A DNA stretch of 27,381 nt from CAYRYU01 sp964428355. Its GTDB lineage: Bacteria; Muiribacteriota; Ozemobacteria; Ozemobacterales; Ozemobacteraceae. Within the stretch, counting starts at the first letter, position 1; the number at the start of each line of letters is the position of its first letter. The position numbers and the translations under genes were made by a program. This document shows positions 7,730 through 16,325 of the stretch, in pieces. Location of the stretch: the NCBI GenBank assembly GCA_964428355.1, contig CAYRYU010000098.1, positions 1 to 27,381 on the forward strand, written 5' to 3'. The notes under the pieces are model-generated. The model saw only the letters and a program-made list of their open reading frames with translations, was not told where the DNA came from and did no database searches.

Positions 7730-9067
7730 ATGATTCGAATGGTTCTGGGAAAGAAGTTCTGGTCCATTTTCCTGGTCTGCACCTTCCTTTGGCCGGTCGT
7801 TTCCTTGGCCGCGGAGCGCTGGGCGGTTGTTCTTCCGAGCGCGAATGCCGCCGAAATACTGAAAGGAATCGGTCTGGGAGGTGAAACCTTCACCGGGTTG
7901 GGAAATGAAACCGTGGTGATGGGCGGTTCCCAGTTCGTCGAAGCCCTCAAGAAGAAGGGTGACGACTTTCCCGCCGTGCCCCTCAGGCCTGGAGAGGAAG
8001 CCTGGCTCTTCGCGACCCGTGATCCCTCGCTCAAGGAGCTGGTTTTCCCGGGAGTCCGTACGGTCTGGATGGGATATGGTTTCAGGGTCCTTCTTGCCAA
8101 CGAAACCGCCCGGATGGGAATGGCTTCGAAGCTTTCCGATTTCACCACTCTCGATCCGCTCCCCGCAAACCGCATCGTTCTTACTCCCCCCCGCCCCCCC
8201 GATCCCGTGCGAGCGAAACGGGATGCCACCGACGTGTTCCTCGAGAGGCTCGACCGACCCGCATTCGAAAACGATCTGAAAGCGCTCGTCGAGTTCAAGA
8301 CCCGGTATACCTACTCCGATGGTGCGGTCAAGGCCCTTGCCTATTGCGAGAAAGTCCTCCGGGACCTCGGGATGACCACCCGGAGACTCCCTTTCGGAAG
8401 CAGCGGCACGCCAAGGGAGAACCTCGAAGCGTTCTTCCCCGGTTTCGACTCCAACAATGCCGGTGAGGTCATCGTCGAGGGACACCTCGACTGCACTTCC
8501 CCGCAAGCCTCGACCTTCGCCCCGGGCGCTGACGACAACGGATCCGGGGCCGCCGGGGTCCTTGCCCTGGCAAGGTTCGTTAAGGGACTGAGGGCCCGGG
8601 CAAACATCCGGTTTTTGCTCGTGCTCGGCGAGGAGCAGGGAATTCTGGGCTCGAAGGCTTATGTCGCGGGGCTGAAACCCGAAGAGCTTGCGAAGATCCG
8701 GAGCGTGATCAACATGGACATGATCGGCTTCGACAAGACCTCGCCGCTTTCCGTCATGCTCGAAACCGCCGACTTCAACGCCGATATGGCCGGGCAAATG
8801 GCCGACATTGCAGCCCGCTATACGTCCATGAGCTCGGTAACGAGCTTCCATTACTGGGGTTCGGACCACGTTCCCTTCCTGAAAAAGGAGATTCCCTGCG
8901 TCTTGACCATCGAATCGGAATTCGACGATAATCCGACCTACCACCAGACCACCGACACCTTCGAGAAAGTGAACAAGGACCTTTGCGCCCAGATTCTCCG
9001 TTTGAATGCCGCCTACCTGATCGATTCCGCCGGGATCGAACGCATGCCTTCCCAGCCGCATCCCTAG
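7730..9067 (+). CDS. Secreted M28-family zinc metallopeptidase
   Basis: About 445 residues. A signal peptide (WSIFLVCTFLWPVVSLAAE, cut probable after SLA) is followed by a roughly 180-residue N-terminal region of unknown type, then an M28 peptidase domain. Two-zinc ligands can be read in order: H252 and D254 in GHLDC, bridging D268 in GADDNGSGAAG, catalytic E301 and ligand E302 in GEEQGILGS, D330 in NMDMIGFD, and H405 in TYHQTTDTF. All residues needed for activity are present, so it should be an active aminopeptidase acting outside the cytoplasm. The N-terminal region may be a prodomain or substrate-targeting part; that is inference. I chose the ATG at 7730 because GAGGAGG lies about 6 bases upstream; an upstream ATG at 7631 lacks a site and would bury the signal peptide. 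It heads a long plus-strand gene run. Confidence 0.92.
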   Translation: MIRMVLGKKFWSIFLVCTFLWPVVSLAAERWAVVLPSANAAEILKGIGLGGETFTGLGNETVVMGGSQFVEALKKKGDDFPAVPLRPGEEAWLFATRDPSLKELVFPGVRTVWMGYGFRVLLANETARMGMASKLSDFTTLDPLPANRIVLTPPRPPDPVRAKRDATDVFLERLDRPAFENDLKALVEFKTRYTYSDGAVKALAYCEKVLRDLGMTTRRLPFGSSGTPRENLEAFFPGFDSNNAGEVIVEGHLDCTSPQASTFAPGADDNGSGAAGVLALARFVKGLRARANIRFLLVLGEEQGILGSKAYVAGLKPEELAKIRSVINMDMIGFDKTSPLSVMLETADFNADMAGQMADIAARYTSMSSVTSFHYWGSDHVPFLKKEIPCVLTIESEFDDNPTYHQTTDTFEKVNKDLCAQILRLNAAYLIDSAGIERMPSQPHP

Positions 9068-9094
9068 CGGGAGCGGGAATCCCCGGAACCGGCC

Positions 9095-9580
9095 ATGGGA
9101 ATCATGCCCTCGGGGGAAAAACTCGAAACCAGGAGAACCCTTCAGATTCCACCCACAACCATGCCTTCAGTCCCACCTGACACCCAACCGAACGGCCCCG
9201 ACGGGAACGCGCTTTCCGACGCAATTACCCCCGTGACCGAGCTGAAGAAGCTGGTCCGCCGTTTCATCGCGGAGCGGAACTGGAGCAGTTACCACACGCC
9301 GCGAAATCTCGCGATCTCGATTTCCCTGGAATCCGCCGAGCTGCTCGAGCATTTCCAGTGGCTCCGGGAGAATACCTCGGCTCCTGACGAGGCGGAAAAG
9401 CAGGCAATCGGGGAGGAGATGGCCGACGTTTTCGCCTACCTTCTCAGCCTCGCCTGCGTCCTGGACATCGACCTTTCCGATGCCCTCCAGAGAAAGATGC
9501 TGAAGAATGCCAGGAAGTATCCGGCGGAAAGGTTCAACGGCCATTGGGAGAAAGTCCATGACCGAGGGGATTTCGAGTGA
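9095..9580 (+). CDS. MazG-like nucleotide pyrophosphohydrolase
   Basis: Up to 161 residues; the conserved part begins near residue 47 (VTELKKLVRRFIAERNWSS). The all-alpha NTP pyrophosphohydrolase signature is visible as SLESAELLEHFQWL (metal-binding ExxE) and EEMADVFAYLLSLA (ExxD), followed by a basic ALQRKMLKNARKYP segment. This layout fits the single-domain MazG-like/RS21-C6 group, which hydrolyses (d)NTPs such as dCTP analogues to the monophosphate and pyrophosphate, a house-cleaning role in the cytoplasm. The N-terminal 45 residues have low complexity and no family signal. No start has a clear ribosome site; ATGs at 9095, 9104 and 9161 are all possible. The 3' end overlaps the next gene as GTGA. 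Confidence 0.85.
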   Translation: MGIMPSGEKLETRRTLQIPPTTMPSVPPDTQPNGPDGNALSDAITPVTELKKLVRRFIAERNWSSYHTPRNLAISISLESAELLEHFQWLRENTSAPDEAEKQAIGEEMADVFAYLLSLACVLDIDLSDALQRKMLKNARKYPAERFNGHWEKVHDRGDFE

Positions 9581-9942
9581 AGGAGTTCCTCTGGTCATGG
9601 ATCTTCTGGGGATCCATGGTCTTCTGCACGATCCTCTCGGTGAGCCTTGTGACGGCTTACATCCTCTTCTCCACCGCCCCTTTCAACCCGCACACGTCCA
9701 TCTTCGCAGCGGGTTTCGGTTTCGCCTACGGCTTCCTGGGCCTCGGAGCCCTCACCCTCATCTTCTTCGACCGGATCGGGAAACACCTCAAGAAGACGGG
9801 GGAAAACGAGGCGGAGTTCTTCAAGAAGGTCATCAAGGAAATGCCCTTCTTCTTCTTCTCGCTCCTTTTCTTCTTCGGACTCGCGATCTACATGGGGATC
9901 TTCATCCTTGTTCTCGGGTACATCAAGAATGCCTTCGTCTGA
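9577..9942 (+). CDS. Small membrane protein with three predicted helices, unknown function
   Basis: A 121-residue hydrophobic protein. Three helices can be seen: about residues 6-30 (FLWSWIFWGSMVFCTILSV), 41-63 (IFAAGFGFAYGFLGLGALTL), and 88-116 (PFFFFSLLFFFGLAIYMGIF), with a charged loop containing lysines and glutamates between the second and third. The start is a GTG overlapping the MazG-like stop by 4 bases, and GAGGGG lies about 7 bases upstream. I do not recognise a family. Codon use matches the neighbours, so this looks like a real gene. Confidence 0.75.
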   Translation: MKEFLWSWIFWGSMVFCTILSVSLVTAYILFSTAPFNPHTSIFAAGFGFAYGFLGLGALTLIFFDRIGKHLKKTGENEAEFFKKVIKEMPFFFFSLLFFFGLAIYMGIFILVLGYIKNAFV

Positions 9943-9998
9943 GGACTTTCCTACACGGCATCCCGGAAGATGATTCCCCGCCTTTGGGAGGTTGATAC

Positions 9999-11138
9999 AT
10001 GTTCAGGAACATCGGAATCTACCAGGTTCTCGCGGTGGTTCTGCTCGTGGTCGTCATCTGGTTCGGCATGGGAAAATCGGGAGACCGGATCGTCATAGGC
10101 GTTATCGGGCCATTGTCCGGAATCGCCTCCCCATACGGGTTTTCCCATCGCGACGGGATAGTCCTCGCGGTCGACCAGTTGAACGCGGCCGGCGGAGTCA
10201 ACGGAAAAACGATCGAAACGGTGATCCTTGACGATGTGAACGACAAGGTAACGGCCGCGGGGCAATGCCGCGACCTCATCTACCGCCACCAGGTGACGGC
10301 CATCATCGGGGCGATCTCGTCCGACAACACCATGAACATGCAGCGGATCTGCGAAAAGGCACAGGTCCCTCTCCTGACAGCGGTCAGCACCAACCCCTTC
10401 ATCACCAGGGTGAATTTCCGCTACACCTTCCGGTGCCTGAGCGATGACAACATCCAGGCACTGGAACTCGCAAGATACTCCGTCAACGTCCTCAAACTCC
10501 GGCGGGTGGCCATCATCCACGACTCCAACAAGTACGGATCGATGGGGGCAAGGACCTATTCAACCCTTGCCCGCTCCCTTGGCCAGGAAATCACCACCAA
10601 TCAGTTGTTCGACGGCGGGACCACGAATTTCCGCTCCCAACTCGAAGCTGTACGGGCAACGAACCCCGACGGACTGCTTGTCTGGGGGCTTGTACGGGAG
10701 TCCGCGCTGATTATCCGCCAGGCACGGGAAATGGGAATCGGGGTCCCGGTTTTCGGAGGAGACGGGATGGCCCCTTCGACCCTCCTCGATGTGGCCGGCC
10801 CGGCCTGCGAGGGGGTCATCCTGACCTATCCTTTCGATCCCGTTCGGGGGGGGGAAAACGCACGGAACTTCCAGACGGCGTTCACCAAGGCCTACGGAAC
10901 CCAACCGGACTCGTTCGCGGCCCACGGATACGATGCCATGATGCTGATCGCCCAGGGGCTCAGGGCCTCGGACGGAACCCGGCGTGGAGTGCGGGATGCC
11001 CTTTCCCGGATAACGCAGTATGAAGGGGTCACCGGAAAGGGCGGTTTCGACTCGACCGGGAACGAAACCCGGTCCGTCCGCCTTGCCCAGGTAAAATTCG
11101 GGAAGTTCGTTCCGATCACCTCAGGAGGCTCGCTATGA
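9999..11138 (+). CDS. Membrane-anchored type I periplasmic-binding protein (LivJ-like)
   Basis: A 379-residue protein. The N-terminus is one hydrophobic helix (IGIYQVLAVVLLVVVIWFGM) with no clear cleavage or lipobox site, so it is probably anchored with the rest in the periplasm. The remainder fits the branched-chain amino acid type binding fold: VIGVIGPLSGIASPYG at the start, GIVLAVDQLNAAGGVNGKTIE, then a bilobed pattern with GAISSDNTMNMQRIC, VAIIHDSNKYGSMGA and GVPVFGGDGM. Proteins of this fold bind amino acids, amides or ureas. LivHMGF permease and ATPase genes are absent, so it may serve as a sensor subunit or work with a transporter elsewhere. A ribosome site GGGAGG sits 7 bases before the ATG. 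It overlaps the next gene (ATGA), suggesting a functional pair with the propeller protein. Confidence 0.87.
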   Translation: MFRNIGIYQVLAVVLLVVVIWFGMGKSGDRIVIGVIGPLSGIASPYGFSHRDGIVLAVDQLNAAGGVNGKTIETVILDDVNDKVTAAGQCRDLIYRHQVTAIIGAISSDNTMNMQRICEKAQVPLLTAVSTNPFITRVNFRYTFRCLSDDNIQALELARYSVNVLKLRRVAIIHDSNKYGSMGARTYSTLARSLGQEITTNQLFDGGTTNFRSQLEAVRATNPDGLLVWGLVRESALIIRQAREMGIGVPVFGGDGMAPSTLLDVAGPACEGVILTYPFDPVRGGENARNFQTAFTKAYGTQPDSFAAHGYDAMMLIAQGLRASDGTRRGVRDALSRITQYEGVTGKGGFDSTGNETRSVRLAQVKFGKFVPITSGGSL

Positions 11139-12340
11139 GCTCGAGACACCCGCTTTCCCGCGATCCCGACGGCAACAACCTCCACTTTTGGGGAGGGATC
11201 ATCCTTCTGGTGGTACTCATCCTGACGATCAGGTTCGGGAAAAGCCCCACCCCGACCGCGCCCACGCTTACGGTCGGTGTTCCCGCCGGCCCGGTCCAGG
11301 TTCCGATCGCCCCGGCCCCCCTCGTGGCCCCCCCGGGAGTCGCCGTACAGGCGGTCCCGGAAAAACCCCCGGTGGTGACCCCGGTCCAGATGAACCAGGT
11401 GGGAACCCCCAACCAGCCCATACCGGCTTTCTGGACGTTTTCCATGCCCGCTCCCCCCGTCAACGCGCTGCTCCAGGACCCCTCGGGAACCCTCTGGGTG
11501 GCCACCGAACAAGGTCTCGGAAAGATCTCGGGAGATCGTTTCGTTCTCTTGAACCGCTCCAACGGCTCCTTTCCGGCGGACAACGCAACCTGCCTAGCGC
11601 ACGATGGGCAGACCTTGTGGATCGGAACCTTCGACGGCCTCTTCCGGACCTCGGACGGCAGGAACTACCAGAAATTCTCGAGTCCCATTCACCTCAACAG
11701 CGACATGGTCTGGTCACTTTTCTGGGACGGAATGACGATCTGGGCGGGAACCCAGAACGGCTTCTCCTTCCTGGGATCCGACGGACAGTTCAACAAGGTC
11801 GACAAACAGGTTACCAACGGCGGCCTTGCCGACCTGTGGATCGGCGCGATGCAACGCACGGGGAAATGGTTCGTCTGCGGAAATGACGACGGGGTCAGCA
11901 TCTGGGACACCTCCGTGATCGCGGCAAACCCCGCGGGCTGGAACACCCTTGACATGTTCGCCACCAATCTCGCCCACAACTGGATCCTTTCCCTCGCGGT
12001 CGACCAGGGAAAGATCTGGGCGGGAACCCCGGCGGGCCTTTGCCGCCTGGAAACCCCGTTGGAGAGGGTTTTCGCGGGTGACCGTGCCGTCTGGGAGAAC
12101 TTCGACCGCTCCCGAGGACTCCCCTCGGACCGCGTCGATGCCGTCCTGTCCTTCGGCGGAGACCTCTGGGGCGGCACTCCCGAAGGGCTGTTCAGGATCC
12201 GGAACGGCTCCGTCCGGCGCCTTACGATGGCCGAAGGGCTGCTCGCCACTGACGTGAGGGCCTTGGCGGCAGCTTCGGAAACCCTGTGGATCGGGACCTC
12301 GGGGGGCGTTCAGGGCCTCAGCACCCGTCTCTTCCAATGA
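11135..12340 (+). CDS. Membrane-anchored seven-bladed Reg_prop-type beta-propeller protein
   Basis: A 401-residue protein: short cytoplasmic N-terminus, one membrane helix (about residues 19-31, FWGGIILLVVLILT), a proline/valine-rich linker (about 36-100), then seven repeats of the ligand-binding regulator-propeller kind. The blades can be read from cores such as GTLWVATEQGLGKI, QTLWIGTFDGLFRT, MTIWAGTQNGFSFL, GKIWAGTPAGLCRL, GDLWGGTPEGLFRI and ETLWIGTSGGVQGL, with one more divergent blade (SLFWDG to FVCGNDDGVSIWD) between the third and the GKIWAGT blade. This repeat is known as the extracellular sensor domain of hybrid two-component systems, but here no kinase domain follows. The protein probably displays a propeller in the periplasm on a stiff stalk. 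It overlaps the binding-protein gene by 4 bases. Function is inferred as ligand or protein binding only. Confidence 0.8.
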   Translation: MSSRHPLSRDPDGNNLHFWGGIILLVVLILTIRFGKSPTPTAPTLTVGVPAGPVQVPIAPAPLVAPPGVAVQAVPEKPPVVTPVQMNQVGTPNQPIPAFWTFSMPAPPVNALLQDPSGTLWVATEQGLGKISGDRFVLLNRSNGSFPADNATCLAHDGQTLWIGTFDGLFRTSDGRNYQKFSSPIHLNSDMVWSLFWDGMTIWAGTQNGFSFLGSDGQFNKVDKQVTNGGLADLWIGAMQRTGKWFVCGNDDGVSIWDTSVIAANPAGWNTLDMFATNLAHNWILSLAVDQGKIWAGTPAGLCRLETPLERVFAGDRAVWENFDRSRGLPSDRVDAVLSFGGDLWGGTPEGLFRIRNGSVRRLTMAEGLLATDVRALAAASETLWIGTSGGVQGLSTRLFQ

Positions 12341-12380
12341 CCCGAACCGCCCCCGATACCCCCTCCAACCTTCGACAACC

Positions 12381-14486
12381 ATGAACGACGCCACGGCCGA
12401 ATCATTTCGGAAAAGAGCCGAGGAGCTTCGCCGGGAGATCATCCGGCACGAAAAGCTCTATTTCGTGGATGCCGCTCCCGAAATCTCCGATCGCGATTTC
12501 GACCGGCTCGTCGAGGAGCTGAAGGGAATCGAAACAGCTCATCCAGAGCTGGTTACACCGGATTCCCCGACCCGCAGGGTGGGCGGGGCCGCCACCGCTT
12601 TCGAAACCGTCACTCACCGCGTTCCCATGATGAGCATCGACAACTCCTATTCGACCGGCGATATCCGGGACTGGGTGGTGCGGATGGAGAAGATCGCGGG
12701 AAAGCGTGTCTTCCCGATCATAGGCGAGCTCAAGATCGACGGGATCTCGGCCTCCCTCACCTACCGCGACGGGGTCTTCCAGGAAGGCGCAACCCGCGGT
12801 GACGGGCGAACCGGAGACCTCGTGACGGGGAACTTCCGGACGATCCGTGGCCTCCCCCAGCGCATTTCCGACACACGCGACATGGACCTGAGAGGGGAAG
12901 TCCTTGTCACGCGGACGAGGCTGGACGAGATCAACGCGGCCCGCATCGCGAAAGGGGAGGAGCCTTTCAAGAACTGCCGCAACCTCGCCGCGGGAACGGT
13001 GAAGAACCTCGATCCAGCGGTGGCCGCCGCCAGGAAGCTCCAGATCAGGCTCTACGATATCGCCCAGGCCCGCGAGCTGGGGTTCCGCACCCACCGGGAA
13101 GTCCTCGAATTCCTTGACCGTAACGGGTTTCCGGTCGACCCGAATAACCGGACGTGCCGCTCGGTCGAGGAGATCGAGGCCTTCCTTTCCGAAATGGATT
13201 CGAAGCGCCGAACCCTGGAGTTCGACACCGACGGGGTGGTCCTCAAGGTGGACGATCTCGATGTCAGGCTCGAACTGGGAGCCACCTCCAAGGCCCCCCG
13301 ATGGGTGATGGCCTTCAAATACGAACAGGAAAGGGCGGTGAGCATTCTCAAAACCGTCACGTGGCAGGTGGGAAGAGCCCAGCTCACCCCCGTTGCGGAA
13401 CTCGAGCCGGTCGAACTCGGTGGAACGACGGTTTCCCGCGCCTCCCTCCACAACCTCGACCAGATAAGGGAAAAGGATATCCGCGTCGGGGACAGGGTCG
13501 TCGTCGAGAAAGCCGGGTTCATCATTCCCTATGTGGTCGAGTCGCTTCCGGCTTCGAGAACGGGAAGCGAGATCGAGATTTCCCCCCCCGCGGTGTGCCC
13601 CGCCTGCCAGAAACCGGTTGAGATCCTCCGGGGAACCGACCCGCACGATGAGGGACACGGGCCTGGGGCGCCAGGAGGGACCATCCTCCGAGAACCCGAT
13701 CCTTCGAGCGAATCGACGGAATCGACGCTGGTACGTTGCGTCAACCCCGGTTGCCCCGGAATCCTTTGCCGCCGCGTCACCTACTTCGTGGGCCAGTTGG
13801 GGATCGAGAACATAGGTCCGCAACTTGTCGAAAGGCTCGTCGAGGCGCGGTACCTCGAGGAGGTCTCCGACCTGTTCGGCTTGACGCGGGAGAAGCTCCT
13901 CGCCGTGGAACGGATGGGAGAAAAGCTCGCGGACAAGATTCTCAGGAACATCGAGACGGCCAGGAAAGCTCCGCTGGCATCGGTCATCGCCGCGATGGGC
14001 ATACCCAACGTCGGCAAGGTCGCGGCCGAAGCCCTTGCCCATAAGTTCGGCCAGCTGGGCCGTTTCCGCGGCGCGTCCCAGGAAAGCATGCGGGAGGTTT
14101 TCGGCATCGGGGAGAAGGTTGCGACCTCGATAGCGGAGTTCATGAATTCCCCCGGAATCGCGCTCTGGCTCGATAAACTTGCGGCCTGGTGGAAGGGGCC
14201 CGATGACGAGGGTGGAGGCTTGGCCCTCCCCCAGGTTTTCGCGGGAAAGACCTTCGTCGTGACCGGGGAAGCCACCCTTCCCAGGCGTGAAATCGAGGAT
14301 CTGATCAAGAAGCATGGAGGCCGGGTTAGCAGTTCGGTCTCCCCGAAGACCAGTTTCGTTCTGATCGGTTCCCTCGAAGGCCCGGCCTACGTTTCGACCA
14401 AGAAAACCAAGGCCTTGCAGCTTGGAATCAGGATCATCGACGAGAAGGAGCTCGGAAGGATGGCCCGGGAAGAACCTGCCCCATGA
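12381..14486 (+). CDS. ligA: NAD-dependent DNA ligase LigA
   Basis: A 701-residue protein with all LigA parts in order. Domain Ia opens with HEKLYFVDAAPEISDRDFD for NMN binding. The adenylation domain holds GELKIDG with the nucleotide-accepting Lys at 118, then TRGDGRTGD. The OB fold contains VGRAQLTPVAELEPVELGGTTVSRASLHN. A zinc finger is formed by CPAC and CVNPGC, then helix-hairpin-helix repeats (MGIPNVGKVAAEAL) and a C-terminal BRCT domain (FAGKTFVVTGEATLPRREIEDL). It seals nicks in DNA using NAD. Two oddities: 43 residues separate the two cysteine pairs (about 14 in E. coli LigA), and the VGR-to-TPVA strand looks one residue shorter than the usual VGRTGxxTPVA. No strong ribosome site precedes the ATG. 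The stop overlaps queE by 4 bases. Confidence 0.97.
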   Translation: MNDATAESFRKRAEELRREIIRHEKLYFVDAAPEISDRDFDRLVEELKGIETAHPELVTPDSPTRRVGGAATAFETVTHRVPMMSIDNSYSTGDIRDWVVRMEKIAGKRVFPIIGELKIDGISASLTYRDGVFQEGATRGDGRTGDLVTGNFRTIRGLPQRISDTRDMDLRGEVLVTRTRLDEINAARIAKGEEPFKNCRNLAAGTVKNLDPAVAAARKLQIRLYDIAQARELGFRTHREVLEFLDRNGFPVDPNNRTCRSVEEIEAFLSEMDSKRRTLEFDTDGVVLKVDDLDVRLELGATSKAPRWVMAFKYEQERAVSILKTVTWQVGRAQLTPVAELEPVELGGTTVSRASLHNLDQIREKDIRVGDRVVVEKAGFIIPYVVESLPASRTGSEIEISPPAVCPACQKPVEILRGTDPHDEGHGPGAPGGTILREPDPSSESTESTLVRCVNPGCPGILCRRVTYFVGQLGIENIGPQLVERLVEARYLEEVSDLFGLTREKLLAVERMGEKLADKILRNIETARKAPLASVIAAMGIPNVGKVAAEALAHKFGQLGRFRGASQESMREVFGIGEKVATSIAEFMNSPGIALWLDKLAAWWKGPDDEGGGLALPQVFAGKTFVVTGEATLPRREIEDLIKKHGGRVSSSVSPKTSFVLIGSLEGPAYVSTKKTKALQLGIRIIDEKELGRMAREEPAP

Positions 14487-15235
14487 CCGGAACGACTGTC
14501 GGCAAGATGGCCGAGGTCTTCCCCTCGATCCAGGGGGAAGGCTATCAGGTCGGAGTAATGCAACTCTTCCTCAGGTTGGCAGGCTGCAACCTGAAGTGCC
14601 CCAGTTGCGATACCCCCCATTCCTGGGAGTCGGAGGAAAGATTTTCCCTCTGGCCCTGGCCCGGAAGGAAGGCGGTCCAGATGGCAAACCCGGTTTCCCC
14701 CGGGGAGCTCTTCGAGACCCTTGGAAAGGCCTATCCCCTGAGGGATTTCCACAGCATTTCCTTCACTGGAGGGGAGCCTCTCCACCAACCCGATTTCGTC
14801 AGGGAACTCGGTCTCCTTTTCTTCCACAACGGGAACAGGATTTCCATGCAGACGAACGGAACCCTTCCCGATGCGATTTCAGGCCTTGAAAGCCTCGTTT
14901 CCTTCTGGAACGTCGACCTGAAGGTTTCCCGAAGCTGGGGGGTGGCGAAGAAAATCCGAAAAGCGCAGGAGCGTTTCATTGCCCGGCTTTCCCCCGACCG
15001 GACATACCTGAAGATCGTTCTCGATCCCGACGATGATCCCCGAACCATCCTCGAATTCTTCGATTCGAACGACCTTTCCAACTTCCGCATCGTGCTGCAG
15101 CCTTTTTCCAACAACATTTCCCACGTCTGGGACTGGGACTACGGCCTGATGCTCGAGTGGCTCCAACTACTCGGGTCCAGGGTCCGGGAAATCCGGTGGA
15201 TTCCCCAGGTCCACAAATTGTTGCGAATCCTGTAG
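14483..15235 (+). CDS. queE: 7-carboxy-7-deazaguanine synthase QueE
   Basis: A 250-residue radical SAM enzyme. The N-terminus reads AEVFPSIQGEGYQVG, the QueE hallmark, then LRLAGCNLKCPSCDTPHSW with the three cluster cysteines C35, C39 and C42 in CxxxCxxC spacing. GGEP at 96-99 binds SAM methionine and QTNGT follows. The C-terminus ends in WIPQVHKLLRIL, matching the conserved QxHK end. The enzyme converts 6-carboxy-5,6,7,8-tetrahydropterin to 7-carboxy-7-deazaguanine on the way to queuosine or other 7-deazaguanines. A tryptophan-rich stretch after the cluster loop (EERFSLWPWPGRK) is a feature of this protein. The start overlaps the ligA stop as ATGA. queC, queD and queF are not in the window. 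Confidence 0.92.
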   Translation: MTGTTVGKMAEVFPSIQGEGYQVGVMQLFLRLAGCNLKCPSCDTPHSWESEERFSLWPWPGRKAVQMANPVSPGELFETLGKAYPLRDFHSISFTGGEPLHQPDFVRELGLLFFHNGNRISMQTNGTLPDAISGLESLVSFWNVDLKVSRSWGVAKKIRKAQERFIARLSPDRTYLKIVLDPDDDPRTILEFFDSNDLSNFRIVLQPFSNNISHVWDWDYGLMLEWLQLLGSRVREIRWIPQVHKLLRIL

Positions 15236-15249
15236 CTTTGTTGTATGCT
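15221..15249 (+). promoter_or_regulatory. Candidate sigma70-type promoter for the DUF2225 gene
   Basis: TTGCGA (-35-like) and TATGCT (-10-like) are separated by 17 bases, with the -35 element inside the end of queE. The expected start point lies about 50 bases before the DUF2225 ATG. Each box matches the consensus at four of six positions, so this is a moderate candidate only. Confidence 0.35.
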
Positions 15250-15308
15250 TGGTGCACTTGTCCGTCGCCTCATCGGCCGCGGTCCGTTGCTCTTTACTGG
15301 AGACGAAA

Positions 15309-16313
15309 ATGTCGCTGAATGAAAAGCTTTTTTTCCCGAAGGAAACCGTCTGCCCGATCTGCGAGAAGAGCTTTACCAGATATGCGCTTCGCAAGGCGAG
15401 TTTCAGCATAAACAAGAGGGACATCGACTATCGTCCCATCTATCTCGGGTCGATCAATCCCAGATTTTTCGCGATCGCGACCTGCCCCAATTGCTATTAT
15501 TCCGGGGAAGACAGGTTCTTCTGCCCCAAGATGACCGACGATGACCTGAGGCGGAAGCAGTATTTCCAGAGCCACAAAGCCCAGTGGGAGGCACAGAACC
15601 GGGTCAAGGCCGCCAGTTCGGGGCAACAGATCTGGAAGGACATGGCAGCCGAGAAGCTGAAAGAGCTTTCCGCCGATGACCTCACGATCCTCCGGAGAAT
15701 CACCCCCCTCCTGAAGAAATCGGCCTCGGACATCATCGCGAAAGGGAAACCGGTCAACGAGCTCCAGAAGGAAGTCGACCTGGACGTGGCCATCCGCTCT
15801 TACGAGCTCGCCGCGATCTGCTACAAAGCCCGCAAGGCGAACCACCGGATCCTCGGCTACACCTATCTGGGAGGCGCCTGGGCGAGCCGGGACGCCCAGG
15901 AACTCACCAAGGACGAGAAGAAGAAGGCCGATTACCATGATTTCGAGATGGCCTTCCTCAGGGAAGCCATCCAGTTCCTTCTCATCACGAACAAGTCCAC
16001 CTCGGTCGACGACCAGTTCATGCCCGACGGGACCAAAATCCCCAAGGAAAACATGCCCGAGAGCCGGATCTTCGAGGTGATGTACATTCTCGCCGGCGCA
16101 TACCGGCTGCTCAACCAGCCCGAGGAAAGCAACAAGTTCCTCGAGCAGATCATTTTCGGAAGCGCAAATGCACAGGGAATCATCCTCTGGTTCGTGAAAC
16201 AGGCTCGGGACATGCGACATGCCGATATGCCCTCCCAGGGAGGAACCGAAGCGGTTCCGCCGGAGTCCGAAGATCCCGAGGCCGATCCGGAAGGCGACGA
16301 TGAGGAAGATTGA
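15309..16313 (+). CDS. DUF2225 protein with zinc-binding Cys pairs
   Basis: About 334 residues. The N-terminus has two CxxC knuckles, CPICEKSFTRY and CPNCYYSGEDRFFC, separated by about 47 residues with IDYRPIYLGSINPRFFAIATC between, which is the DUF2225 signature. The rest is helical and TPR-like (DLDVAIRSYELAAICYKARKANHRILGYTYLGGAWASR, MYILAGAYRLLNQPEESNKFLEQ), and the chain ends in an acidic tail of Glu/Asp. There is no signal peptide, so it is probably cytoplasmic. The function of DUF2225 proteins is unknown. I chose the ATG at 15309 because GGAG lies about 6 bases upstream; an upstream in-frame TTG is unlikely. The next gene follows after 12 bases and encodes another helical protein. Confidence 0.85.
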   Translation: MSLNEKLFFPKETVCPICEKSFTRYALRKASFSINKRDIDYRPIYLGSINPRFFAIATCPNCYYSGEDRFFCPKMTDDDLRRKQYFQSHKAQWEAQNRVKAASSGQQIWKDMAAEKLKELSADDLTILRRITPLLKKSASDIIAKGKPVNELQKEVDLDVAIRSYELAAICYKARKANHRILGYTYLGGAWASRDAQELTKDEKKKADYHDFEMAFLREAIQFLLITNKSTSVDDQFMPDGTKIPKENMPESRIFEVMYILAGAYRLLNQPEESNKFLEQIIFGSANAQGIILWFVKQARDMRHADMPSQGGTEAVPPESEDPEADPEGDDEED

Positions 16314-16325
16314 CCCCCGAACCAA

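Noticed and set aside
7598..9061. Long open frame of 487 codons antisense to the M28 peptidase gene
   Set aside because: The plus-strand gene has all zinc ligands and a signal peptide; the antisense frame has no recognisable motif.
12402..14315. Long open frame of 637 codons antisense to ligA
   Set aside because: It is a by-product of high GC and strong codon bias; ligA on the plus strand has complete family motifs and the antisense product has none.
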